Source: CAYMPW01 sp964392725 (GTDB taxonomy: Archaea; Thermoplasmatota; Thermoplasmata; Methanomassiliicoccales; Methanomethylophilaceae). Taken from it: a stretch of DNA of 30,040 nucleotides. Positions 8,575 to 15,338 of the stretch are shown piece after piece. The stretch spans positions 1 through 30,040 of the forward strand of contig CAYMPW010000016.1 in the NCBI GenBank assembly GCA_964392725.1, given 5' to 3'. Under the pieces are notes generated by a model, which was given only the letters and a program-made list of their open reading frames with translations, searched no databases and was not told the DNA's origin. Positions within the stretch are counted from its first letter, which is position 1, and each line of letters opens with the position of its first letter. Made by a program: the position numbers and the translations under genes.

Positions 8575-9668
8575 TGAGCGATTTCAAAACAGATAAATTA
8601 GAAGAAGTAAGAAACGCAGTCAATGTCTGTACAATGTGCGGATTCTGCAAAAGTGTATGTCCCTCATTCAAAGCCATCGGCTGGGACTCCGCACTATCAA
8701 GAGGACGTATTATTCTTACATACGGACTTTTGGTCGGAGATATCGAGGCTGACGAATCTGTTATTCAGAATATGTACACATGTACAACATGTGCAGATTG
8801 TGTTCGCAGATGCCCATCAAAAGTAAAAATCGTAGACATTATCGAAACATGCCGTGCAGATCTTGTTAAAAACGGTCACATTTTGCCTAAACACAAAGCA
8901 ATCATTGATAATGTTCTTGAAACAGGTAATCCATTCGGAGAAAAAGCATCTGTTATGGAAACTTTGGGAAGAACCCCCAAGAAAGCTAAAGTTGCATATT
9001 TTGCAGGATGTACTGCAACATATCGTTCCAAGAAAACATCCGAAGCTTCACTTTCGATTTTGGATAAATTGGGCGTAGATTACACAACACTCGATGAAAC
9101 CTGCTGCGGATCTGTTATGCAGAGGATTGGTTGGGACAACGATGATGTTGTCAAACTTATGAAAAAGAATGTAGATTCCATCAAAGCTCTTGGTGTTGAA
9201 ACCTTGGTTTTGTCTTGTGCCGGATGTTACAGAATGTTCAAACACGAATATCCAAAATACGTAGATGTTCCATTCGAAGTTCTTCACATGGCAGAATTCC
9301 TTGCAAAACAGGATCTCAAACTTAAACCTTTGAAGAAGATTGCAACATACCACGACCCCTGTCACCTTGGTAGACACTGCGGTGTGTATGATGCACCCCG
9401 TGAAGTAATCTCCAAGATTCCTGAATTGGATTTCCGTGAGATGGAATTCTCCCGTGAACTCAGTCATTGCTGTGGTGGAGGAGGCGGTGTAAAATCTGCA
9501 TTCCCCGAAGAATCCAAAGCAATTGCAGACACAAGAATGTCTGAGGCAGAATTTGCAGACATGATTATCACATCATGTCCTTTCTGTGTTAACAATCTCT
9601 TGGCAGGCAAAGGAGACCGTAAAACCGAGGTTGTAGATCTCGTGGAATTGGTTGACAGCCTGTTATGA
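8574..9668 (+). CDS. HdrD/GlcF-like iron-sulfur protein with two CCG domains
   Basis: An electron-transfer or heterodisulfide-reductase-type subunit. Two [4Fe-4S] ferredoxin motifs are at C19-C22-C25-C29 (CTMCGFCKSVC) and C70-C73-C76-C80 (CTTCADCVRRC). Two CCG domains follow: GC-TATY...TCCGS...SCAGC (about residues 145-218) and DPCHLG...HCCGGGGG...SCPFC (about 260-338). At 364 residues it has the domain order of HdrD, glycolate oxidase subunit GlcF and LutA-type proteins. No membrane helix is seen. It is locked between larA (one-base overlap) and folP (ATGA overlap). The larA link favours 2-hydroxy-acid dehydrogenation with a flavoprotein partner not in this window, while a methanogen's HdrD role in CoM-S-S-CoB reduction is the alternative. 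Confidence 0.88.
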   Translation: MSDFKTDKLEEVRNAVNVCTMCGFCKSVCPSFKAIGWDSALSRGRIILTYGLLVGDIEADESVIQNMYTCTTCADCVRRCPSKVKIVDIIETCRADLVKNGHILPKHKAIIDNVLETGNPFGEKASVMETLGRTPKKAKVAYFAGCTATYRSKKTSEASLSILDKLGVDYTTLDETCCGSVMQRIGWDNDDVVKLMKKNVDSIKALGVETLVLSCAGCYRMFKHEYPKYVDVPFEVLHMAEFLAKQDLKLKPLKKIATYHDPCHLGRHCGVYDAPREVISKIPELDFREMEFSRELSHCCGGGGGVKSAFPEESKAIADTRMSEAEFADMIITSCPFCVNNLLAGKGDRKTEVVDLVELVDSLL

Positions 9669-10444
9669 AATCTACACAGAAACTGAAACTCATGGGGATA
9701 CTCAACGTAACCCCAGATTCTTTTTCGGACGGAGGTCTTTTTCTCCGTCCGGAATCCGCTCTGGAGCATGCTTATGAACTCATAGACGACGGCGCGGATA
9801 TTATTGATATAGGTGGAGAATCCACACGCCCCGGTTCCGAAAAAGTATCTGCAGAAGTTGAATTGAATAGAATTTTACCCGTAATTCGCAGACTTTCAGA
9901 AACTTCCAACGTTTTGATTTCCGTAGATACGATGAAATCCGAGGTGGCTGAAAAATGTATTGACGCTGGAGCAAACATAATCAATGATGTCTACGGACTC
10001 AGAGGAGAAGGTATGCTTCAGGTTGTTGCAGATAACGATGTATCTACAGTGATTATGCACATGTATGGAAATCCGGACAATATGCATGATGTTTCAATGC
10101 AGGGCGATGTCATATCTCAAATCAATGAATTTTTTGAAGAAAGATTAATCAAAACGGATGATGCAAAAATATCTCGTGACAAAATTATTCTTGATCCCGG
10201 AATGGGATTCGGAAAGACTCCCGAACAAAATATAGAAATTTTAAACAATTCTTCCGAGTTTTCAAAAGGTTGTAAAGTTTTGATGGCATCATCACGTAAG
10301 AGATTCCTTTCAACGCTTTATCCAAATATTGATAAAAACGAAGCCAGCATTGAAGCAGCAATGGTTTCAATAAAATCTGGAGCAGATATCGTAAGGATAC
10401 ACGATGTCAAGGCGTTAAAATCCGCATTATATAAGAATCGCTAA
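9665..10444 (+). CDS. folP: Dihydropteroate synthase
   Basis: DHPS joins the pterin pyrophosphate to p-aminobenzoate in folate or pterin synthesis. The 259-residue product shows the two PROSITE-type signatures: LMGILNVTPDSFSDGG (residues 9-24) and the DDGADIIDIGGESTRPGS segment (about 41-58). Further family motifs are SVDTMKSEVAEKCIDAGA, IINDVYG, DPGMGFGKT and SSRKRF. The start codon overlaps the previous stop (ATGA), so it is co-translated with the larA operon. A bacterial-type DHPS in a methanogen is consistent with use of tetrahydrofolate-type C1 carriers in lineages that lost the methanopterin branch. Its end overlaps the convergent Zn protein gene by 18 bases. Confidence 0.96.
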   Translation: MKSTQKLKLMGILNVTPDSFSDGGLFLRPESALEHAYELIDDGADIIDIGGESTRPGSEKVSAEVELNRILPVIRRLSETSNVLISVDTMKSEVAEKCIDAGANIINDVYGLRGEGMLQVVADNDVSTVIMHMYGNPDNMHDVSMQGDVISQINEFFEERLIKTDDAKISRDKIILDPGMGFGKTPEQNIEILNNSSEFSKGCKVLMASSRKRFLSTLYPNIDKNEASIEAAMVSIKSGADIVRIHDVKALKSALYKNR

Positions 10445-10630
10445 TACTACAAGCACAACCAAACTTACAACAACAAAACCTGCAAATTTATAGTTGTTAA
10501 GTTTTTCTTTGTTTGCTTCTTTCTCAGCATTCAAACGACACTCTTCACTACAGAAATCTTCTCCGTATGGAGTGGGATTCAAACAGAATCCACAATGTGA
10601 ATGTTCGGGGAGGCGAATTTGTGCTGCCAT
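10427..10630 (-). CDS. Small zinc-ribbon protein with C-terminal membrane anchor (DUF2116-like)
   Basis: A 67-residue protein. The N-terminal half has a Zn-binding knuckle set, HSHCGFCLNPTPYGEDFCSEECR, with CX2C and CX3C pairs. A short charged helix (NAEKEANKEKLNNY) follows, then one hydrophobic segment to the C-terminus (residues 48-67). This matches the archaeal DUF2116 Zn-ribbon type. Function is unknown. It is divergent from the ubiquitin-like cluster, 92 bases apart, and overlaps the end of folP on the other strand. It is not a RING finger: only four Cys in one cluster are visible. Confidence 0.85.
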   Translation of the reverse strand: MAAQIRLPEHSHCGFCLNPTPYGEDFCSEECRLNAEKEANKEKLNNYKFAGFVVVSLVVLVVLAILI

Positions 10631-10694
10631 GCTCCTGAATATATGTTAAAATACTTAATCGTGCCCTGAACATTTGATTTAATTTAGCGTTGTA

Positions 10695-10717
10695 TTAAAT
10701 AACAATAAATTGTTATT
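10695..10717 (+). promoter_or_regulatory. Promoter with overlapping inverted repeat, ubiquitin-like operon
   Basis: TTAAATAA at 10695-10702 lies about 25 bases before the E1 ATG (10723), and no Shine-Dalgarno is present, so the transcript is probably leaderless. A perfect 8-base inverted repeat, AATAACAA-TAAA-TTGTTATT (10698-10717), overlaps this element and fills the space to the start codon. It is a candidate operator. Both the leaderless start and the repressor site are inferred. Confidence 0.5.
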
Positions 10718-10722
10718 ATTTT

Positions 10723-11487
10723 ATGAAGCCCGGGAATTCAGACCGTGATCGTTTCGAGCGTATGAAACGTATAGATTGGTTAAATCTGGAATCCATACAT
10801 AAAACGAGATGTTTGGTTGTGGGTGCCGGGGCTTTGGGCAACGAAGCTGTAAAATGCATGGTTTTAGCAGGTTTCAGAAATATTGTGATTGTAGATATGG
10901 ATGATATCGTGATTTCAAATCTCAGCAGATGTCTGTTTTTCAGAGAAAATGATGAAAAATCCGTTATGAAAGCAGATATTTTGGCTGAACGCGCATCTGA
11001 TTTAGATTCATCTGTACACATTATTTCTAAAGTCTGTAGAGTCGAAGAATTAGAGAATTGGAACTTTGATTTGATACTAGGTTGTTTGGATAATGTAGCA
11101 GCAAGACTACATGTAAATTCACACGCAAGATATTATGGAATTCCTTATGTCGACGGGGCTACCGACGGATTCAGAGGGAGGGTTCAAACCGTTTTGAAAA
11201 CAGGAGCATGTTTGCAATGCGCAATGAACCGCAGCCATATGAAAATTTTGAACATGAGATTTACGTGTACGGGCAGAGATACAACTGTATATCGCCCACA
11301 TATCGCGGCCGAAATTACAACAACATCAATTATCGCAGCAATGATTGTTCGGGAAGGTATGAAAATCGCATCTTTCCGTGAAGATCTTTGCATCAAGGGA
11401 ATAACATTTTACAACGGAACAGAGGGGACTATGGAGACGCTTTCTGTTGAAACAGACCCCTCTTGCCCGAATCATGAAGGTGATTAA
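10723..11487 (+). CDS. E1-like ubiquitin-activating (adenylating) enzyme
   Basis: Adenylates the C-terminal glycine of the ubiquitin-like protein encoded next and passes it to a thiol. The 254-residue Rossmann protein has the E1/MoeB/ThiF signature in order: VVGAGALGNE (G34-G36-G39), acidic D58 in VDMDDI, SNLSRCLFF (N66, R69), K83, and GCLDNVAAR with D123. The segment YGIPYVDGATDGFRGRVQTV resembles the eukaryotic UBA E1 region. CLQC (163, 166) and CPNH (248-251) are possible zinc ligands. C182 in RFTCTGRD falls at the catalytic-cysteine position of this fold. It lacks the large catalytic-cysteine insertion and C-terminal UFD of eukaryotic E1, so it is a minimal form. A MoeB-like sulfur-transfer role is the alternative, but the adjacent E2 argues for conjugation. 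Its stop is directly followed by the Ubl ATG. Confidence 0.9.
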   Translation: MKPGNSDRDRFERMKRIDWLNLESIHKTRCLVVGAGALGNEAVKCMVLAGFRNIVIVDMDDIVISNLSRCLFFRENDEKSVMKADILAERASDLDSSVHIISKVCRVEELENWNFDLILGCLDNVAARLHVNSHARYYGIPYVDGATDGFRGRVQTVLKTGACLQCAMNRSHMKILNMRFTCTGRDTTVYRPHIAAEITTTSIIAAMIVREGMKIASFREDLCIKGITFYNGTEGTMETLSVETDPSCPNHEGD

Positions 11488-11733
11488 ATGAGTATAAGAA
11501 TAACAGTTGTAAACGTAACCGCAGGAAAAGAAACAATGAGGATGGAATTAGAACCTCACGAAAGAATCGGTGAGATTATTGAATGTGCTGCCGAATTTTG
11601 GAACAAAGATCCCGGTGCGTACGTTTTGAAGCGCGGAAAAACATTACTAAGGCCGAATATGTCTGTAGCAGAAGAGAATATTCTTAACGATGACGTTCTA
11701 GAGTTGATTCCCGACCCCGAAGGTGGATGTTAA
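11488..11733 (+). CDS. Ubiquitin-like modifier ending in Gly-Gly-Cys
   Basis: An 81-residue beta-grasp protein. Its pattern fits the ubiquitin/YukD type: a first strand IRITVVNV, a second strand TMRMEL, helix RIGEIIECAAEFWN, AYVLKRGKTLLRPN as the mid-strand region, then the SVAEENILNDDVLELIPDPEGGC tail with the characteristic 'xDxLEL' strand. The C-terminus is G79-G80-C81, i.e. the diglycine used for conjugation followed by one extra residue. The JAMM protease two genes on could remove this residue to expose the diglycine. The start codon abuts the E1 stop (TAAATG). Direct neighbours E1 and E2 give the role. Without them, the family would be hard to tell from sulfur carriers. Confidence 0.87.
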   Translation: MSIRITVVNVTAGKETMRMELEPHERIGEIIECAAEFWNKDPGAYVLKRGKTLLRPNMSVAEENILNDDVLELIPDPEGGC

Positions 11734-12218
11734 TGCCTCTTCCGGGCCCAGTTTTGATTAAAAGAATAAACAATGAAATATCGTCATACAATCAACAACG
11801 GGGCGTAGATGTTCCCGAAGTTCCAACCGATGCAAGTTTTCCTTTAGAGATTACAATCAATCTAAAAAATCAACCTGCTTACGCAACAGAAGAAAGAATG
11901 ATTAAAAATCATACATGTACAATCATTGTTTCAGAAGATTATCCTTTTAGAAAACCCGATGCAAGGTGGAAAACACCGATATATCATCCAAATATTATGA
12001 ATCCTGAAGATGGAGGATATGTATGTATCAAAACTTTGGATACATGGGAATTTAATTCAACTTTAACTTCATTCATAAAATCATTGGAATACATGGTAGC
12101 GAATCCAAATCCGTACAATCCTTTCGGAACCAAATCGTGTATAGATTCAGCACGTTTCTTTTCGGATAATACTGCGGAAACCGATATGACCATAAATTAT
12201 GGTGGAAAAAATGCCTAA
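11733..12218 (+). CDS. E2-like ubiquitin-conjugating enzyme (UBC fold)
   Basis: Accepts the activated Ubl on a cysteine and transfers it to lysines. The 161-residue protein matches UBC domains along its length: EDYPFRKPDARWKTP, then IYHPNI with the HPN triad at residues 85-87, GGYVCIKTL with active-site C98, DTWEFNSTLTSFIKSLEYMV (UBC 'W-x-x-x-x-T' helix entry), and NPNPYNPFG (like the DPNPxxPL of eukaryotic E2s). Two ATGs are possible; 11733 is chosen because GGTGG lies six bases upstream, whereas it directly abuts the ATG at 11727. The start overlaps the Ubl stop (TAATG), so the two are co-translated. The HPN asparagine and the cysteine argue for a catalytically active E2, not an inactive variant. 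Confidence 0.92.
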   Translation: MPLPGPVLIKRINNEISSYNQQRGVDVPEVPTDASFPLEITINLKNQPAYATEERMIKNHTCTIIVSEDYPFRKPDARWKTPIYHPNIMNPEDGGYVCIKTLDTWEFNSTLTSFIKSLEYMVANPNPYNPFGTKSCIDSARFFSDNTAETDMTINYGGKNA

Positions 12219-12714
12219 GATATTAGAAACCAGTGCGGCCGAATTGGAAGAAAAACCCCGTAAAGCTCCGGGAGCTTCACTTTTCGTACGCAAAGAAGTA
12301 TTAGAAAAAATGACGGATCATGCAGACGAAGGTTTGGACGAAGAAAAAGAAATTATGGGGCTCATGGTTGGAAAATTATATCGCGATAACAAAGGCGTTT
12401 ATGCAGAAGTTTTCTCAGTCATTACATCAAATCTTCAATCCGATATGGTTAGTGTAAGGTTCGATTCCGTATCTATGGATGATTTATTCGACGCCATAGA
12501 TGAATTGGAAGACGATAACATGGTTGTTGGATGGTATCACTCGCATCCAGGATTTGGATGTTTTATGTCTGAAACAGACATAAAAACTCAAGATGGCTTG
12601 TTTGGGAAACTTGGAGGATTTGCAATAGTTATTGATCCTGTAAGGCAGGAACTGAAAGCATTCGATAGCAATCCCGGCGATCCAAGTGAAATAAAAATGA
12701 TCATTCTAGAGTAA
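12211..12714 (+). CDS. Rpn11-like JAMM/MPN+ metalloprotease (deubiquitinase-like)
   Basis: A zinc isopeptidase expected to process the Ubl precursor and/or remove it from targets. From the ATG at 12211 (GGTGG five bases upstream, preferred over 12199) it has 167 residues. The MPN+ motif is complete: E47 in KEIMGLMVGK, H110 and H112 in GWYHSHPGFGC, then S120 and D123 in FMSETDIKTQ. The stretch VVGWYHSHPGFGC is, as far as I recall the eukaryotic sequence, the same as in proteasomal Rpn11. FAIVIDPVRQ then follows as in Rpn11/CSN5. It overlaps the E2 gene by 8 bases and is the last gene of the cluster, ending one base before the convergent hexuloisomerase. The alternative, sulfur-carrier-associated JAB proteases, is less like it. 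Confidence 0.93.
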   Translation: MPKILETSAAELEEKPRKAPGASLFVRKEVLEKMTDHADEGLDEEKEIMGLMVGKLYRDNKGVYAEVFSVITSNLQSDMVSVRFDSVSMDDLFDAIDELEDDNMVVGWYHSHPGFGCFMSETDIKTQDGLFGKLGGFAIVIDPVRQELKAFDSNPGDPSEIKMIILE

Positions 12715-13263
12715 TCAAACCCATATTGCGTGTCTGTTGCGCATATCGGATTCGGATGCATCGAGTTTTTCCATAAGTTCTGGAATCAAACTATCGAAGA
12801 AAATCATAACCGAATCTTCAAACAATGTTCCCAGCGGTGCATAAACTGCATTATCTGCGGAATCACAGTTTTTCATATGGATTACAGTATTGGAAGAATT
12901 AGCAAGTTTGCTGTTTTTACGTGAAGTTATAGAAACAACATGAGATCCGATACGACGGGCAATATTTGCAGTCTGAGTTCCCGACATGTTTTCACCCATG
13001 TTGGAAACTATGATTGTCAAATCTTCTTTACGAATAATCGGAGTTGTCATTTCTCCAACGAAGTGAACGTCAAGACCAAGCTGTACCAAACGTACTGCAA
13101 ACAACTGTCCTATCAATCCGGAACGGCCTGAACCGTAAATGAATATCTTCTTTTTCTCTAATATAAGTGAAATAAACAAATCTCTATCTTCACGACTAAT
13201 CGTTTCAACAGATTTCTTTATTTTTTCTACGAGATAGTCTAAAGATCCGGTATTTTGGCTCAT
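12715..13263 (-). CDS. hxlB: 6-phospho-3-hexuloisomerase-like SIS-domain protein
   Basis: A sugar-phosphate isomerase of the SIS fold. In the ribulose monophosphate route PHI interconverts hexulose-6-phosphate and fructose-6-phosphate, which many archaea use to make pentoses. The 182 residues carry the family's YGSGRSGLIGQLFAVRL, GLDVHFVGEMTTP, VSNMGENMSG and the closing MEKLDASESDMRNRHA segment, typical of hexuloisomerases. The serine-rich phosphate loop is slightly altered (SNMGE for SGSGE). The ATG overlaps the upstream TIM-barrel gene stop (ATGA). It ends beside the JAMM gene with no gap. No hexulose-phosphate synthase is adjacent. Confidence 0.9.
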   Translation of the reverse strand: MSQNTGSLDYLVEKIKKSVETISREDRDLFISLILEKKKIFIYGSGRSGLIGQLFAVRLVQLGLDVHFVGEMTTPIIRKEDLTIIVSNMGENMSGTQTANIARRIGSHVVSITSRKNSKLANSSNTVIHMKNCDSADNAVYAPLGTLFEDSVMIFFDSLIPELMEKLDASESDMRNRHAIWV

Positions 13264-14333
13264 TCTTCCTCGGTATTAGGATTGAGTTCTGTATTTTCAG
13301 TCATTGCAAGTTCTTCCTCTTTCTTTTTGAGTTTGAGTGCTTTGGTGACTTTTTTTGTCAGAACTCTTTCGTGAATGATTCTCATGTAGACTGCATCGTG
13401 CTCAAGGAGAGGCGAGTTTGAAATAATTGTTGCTTCGGGTTTGAGTTCAACGAGTGCTTCTGCCAAAGGTTCGAATTTAAGATCTCCTTTCTTGATGGGA
13501 GTAAGTCTCTTTTCGTTTCCTTCGAAATGTTCTACGCCTGCAAAAGTTGTGTGAATATTACCGCCTGCACAGTATGGCTCAACCTGTTTGAGTACATCTT
13601 CGAAATCCGAAGAATCTATGAGGGATCCGAATGTACGAGAGTGAAGGTGTGAGAAGTTGATTGCGGGAACAAGTCCATCAAACTGATCACAAATATCCAA
13701 AACCTGGTCCATTGAACCGAATACACCATCGTGGCCTGTGATTTCAATACCAAGTTTGGGTTTTAATCCAACATCGCTCCACCAACCCATGAGTGATTCA
13801 ACGTTGTCGTAAATGTTATTTTCAGCTTCTTCCTGAGAAACCGATTTGTTGTATAGACCTAAATTGGTGACAACCATGTCTCCGTCAAGTCCGTTCAATA
13901 CAATTCCTGCATACCTGATTGTGTCAAGACAGTTTACAGACATTTCGGTGTTTGAACTGAGGTCCATGTAATAAGGAGTGTGCATAGAAAGAACAACATC
14001 CAGTCTTTTGGCCATCTCTCCGACATGGGTCAATTCGTGGAAGTTATCTGTTACGGATGAAGGAAGGGATACAAGAATATCATCTTCTTCAATGATTTCG
14101 TTAACATCGCATATAGGTTCGTCGTCTCTGAGAATTTCGACAACAAACATACTTTCGAGTTCGTCTAGAGTACAACCGACTTCTTCCTCTTCAGGATACA
14201 AAAGCTGAACTCCAGATCTGACCATCTGAATTTCTAAGGCGGTAAGGCTCAGATTGTTTACGTCTTCTATACCGTCTTTGAGTGTACGGCCTTTACAAGA
14301 AAGGGGAATACCTGCTGGTCCGAATCTAATCAT
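13260..14333 (-). CDS. Endonuclease IV-like TIM-barrel protein
   Basis: A 357-residue protein of the xylose isomerase-like/AP endonuclease 2 TIM-barrel type. Visible metal-site candidates are the His in SMHTPYY, the E-x-x-G-H in GIEITGHDG, the NFSHLHSR histidines and EHDAVYM near the end, in the order seen in archaeal Nfo-like proteins. A charged low-complexity tail (KKKEEELAMTENTELNPNTE) follows the barrel. The ATG at 14333 has a GGAG nine bases upstream; an in-frame TTG farther up is unlikely. It forms an operon with the hexuloisomerase, suggesting either DNA repair or a sugar isomerase/epimerase role. The barrel alone does not decide. Confidence 0.85.
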   Translation of the reverse strand: MIRFGPAGIPLSCKGRTLKDGIEDVNNLSLTALEIQMVRSGVQLLYPEEEEVGCTLDELESMFVVEILRDDEPICDVNEIIEEDDILVSLPSSVTDNFHELTHVGEMAKRLDVVLSMHTPYYMDLSSNTEMSVNCLDTIRYAGIVLNGLDGDMVVTNLGLYNKSVSQEEAENNIYDNVESLMGWWSDVGLKPKLGIEITGHDGVFGSMDQVLDICDQFDGLVPAINFSHLHSRTFGSLIDSSDFEDVLKQVEPYCAGGNIHTTFAGVEHFEGNEKRLTPIKKGDLKFEPLAEALVELKPEATIISNSPLLEHDAVYMRIIHERVLTKKVTKALKLKKKEEELAMTENTELNPNTEEE

Positions 14334-14484
14334 TCTATTAAACTCCAAGTCGAGGCAATCCTTTAAGCCTTATTTAGTTTTGTGCGTTTTCCGTGCTTTC
14401 CACGCCTTGCGCGCGCATGTGTAATGTATGTATTGTATATTCTCTAACACGCCAGTTGCGAAATAATCGGAGTTTCAAGCATAG

Positions 14485-14495
14485 TTTTATAAATA
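14485..14495 (+). promoter_or_regulatory. TATA box of the rpl18e-rpl13-rps9-rpoN operon
   Basis: TTTTATAAATA is a good archaeal box A. It places the transcription start near 14518 and leaves a short leader containing GGGAG before the L18e ATG at 14540. The 206-base interval 14334-14539 between the divergent operons holds no other gene that I can support. Confidence 0.6.
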
Positions 14496-14539
14496 ACCTA
14501 TACTTCTCTCGATTACCCAATATCGGGAGAGTCAGAAAT

Positions 14540-14902
14540 ATGAGCGTTAGTTCCAAAACAAATCCTGAACTCATTTCCTTGATCGATAACCTCAAGGCAA
14601 AAGAGAGAGAGACCGGAGCAGCAATCTGGCGAGATATTGCAGTAAGGCTTGAGAAACCCAGGAGAAACTGGGCAGAAACAAACCTTAGCAAACTCGAGAG
14701 ATATGCAGCAGACGGTGAGACAGTTATTGTCCCTGGAAAAGTTCTCGCTGCAGGCGAGATTAGCAAAAAAATTACAGTTGCAGCATACTGCTTCTCAGGC
14801 GCTTCTAAAGTTGCCATCGAAGCAGCAGGCGGAAAAGTGCTGACTATTGCACAGCTTATGGACGAAAATCCAAAAGGCTCCAAAGTCAGGATCATGAGGT
14901 GA
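14540..14902 (+). CDS. rpl18e: Large-subunit ribosomal protein L18e
   Basis: An archaeal/eukaryotic-specific large-subunit ribosomal protein (120 residues). It is recognised by the N-terminal KTNPELISLIDNLKAK and WRDIAVRLEKPRRNWAETN, the VPGKVLAAGEISKKITVAA mid-section, and the SKVRIM end. The reading frame is open upstream to 14393, but the ATG at 14540 gives the normal length and has GGGAG upstream. It heads the conserved archaeal order L18e-L13-S9-RpoN. Confidence 0.97.
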   Translation: MSVSSKTNPELISLIDNLKAKERETGAAIWRDIAVRLEKPRRNWAETNLSKLERYAADGETVIVPGKVLAAGEISKKITVAAYCFSGASKVAIEAAGGKVLTIAQLMDENPKGSKVRIMR

Positions 14903-14907
14903 TTTGA

Positions 14908-15333
14908 ATGGTTACAGTTATTGACGGAAAAGGTCTCACTGAGGGAAGACTCGCAAGTCTCATCGCTCAGAGAATCATGGCAGGCGAAGAAATCGCAGTC
15001 ATTAATGCTGAACAGATTATCATCACCGGTGAAAGGGATATGATCTTCGCAGACTTCAAAGCTAGAGTCGACCGCGGAGACACAACAAAGAGAAAAGGTC
15101 CCTTCTACCCTCGCAGAGCAGATCTTCTCTTCAAGAGATGCGTCAGGGGAATGATTCCCTGGATGAAGACATCAGGCAGAGAGGCATACAGAAGACTCCA
15201 CGTATTCGTCGGAGTTCCTAAGCAGTTCGCTGATGTTGAAGCAGAAGTACCTGAATTCGCAGCAAGAAAGATTACTGGTAAATATACTACCCTGGGAGCC
15301 ATTGCTAAATTCCTGGGATCCAATGTTAGGTGA
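14908..15333 (+). CDS. rpl13: Large-subunit ribosomal protein L13
   Basis: The archaeal form of ribosomal protein uL13, 141 residues. It shows VIDGKGLTEGRLASLIAQR, the KGPFYPRRADLLFKRCVRGM block and GREAYRRLHVFVGVP, all typical. An AGGTGA ribosome site lies before the ATG, five bases after the L18e stop. It is cotranscribed with L18e and S9. Confidence 0.98.
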   Translation: MVTVIDGKGLTEGRLASLIAQRIMAGEEIAVINAEQIIITGERDMIFADFKARVDRGDTTKRKGPFYPRRADLLFKRCVRGMIPWMKTSGREAYRRLHVFVGVPKQFADVEAEVPEFAARKITGKYTTLGAIAKFLGSNVR

Positions 15334-15338
15334 TTCTA

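Noticed and set aside
10427..10630. RING-type E3 ligase
   Set aside because: Only one four-Cys knuckle is present. A RING needs eight Cys/His ligands in a cross-brace, so it is annotated as a Zn-ribbon membrane protein.
10723..11487. MoeB/ThiF enzyme for molybdopterin or thiamine sulfur transfer
   Set aside because: Considered because the fold is the same and a zinc site is present. The adjacent E2 with HPN-Cys and the Rpn11-like JAMM make protein conjugation the better reading, though it is not proven.
14374..14895. 173-codon open frame on the minus strand opposite ribosomal protein L18e
   Set aside because: It mirrors a certain ribosomal gene, has no recognisable motifs or ribosome site, and its composition follows the opposite strand's codons.
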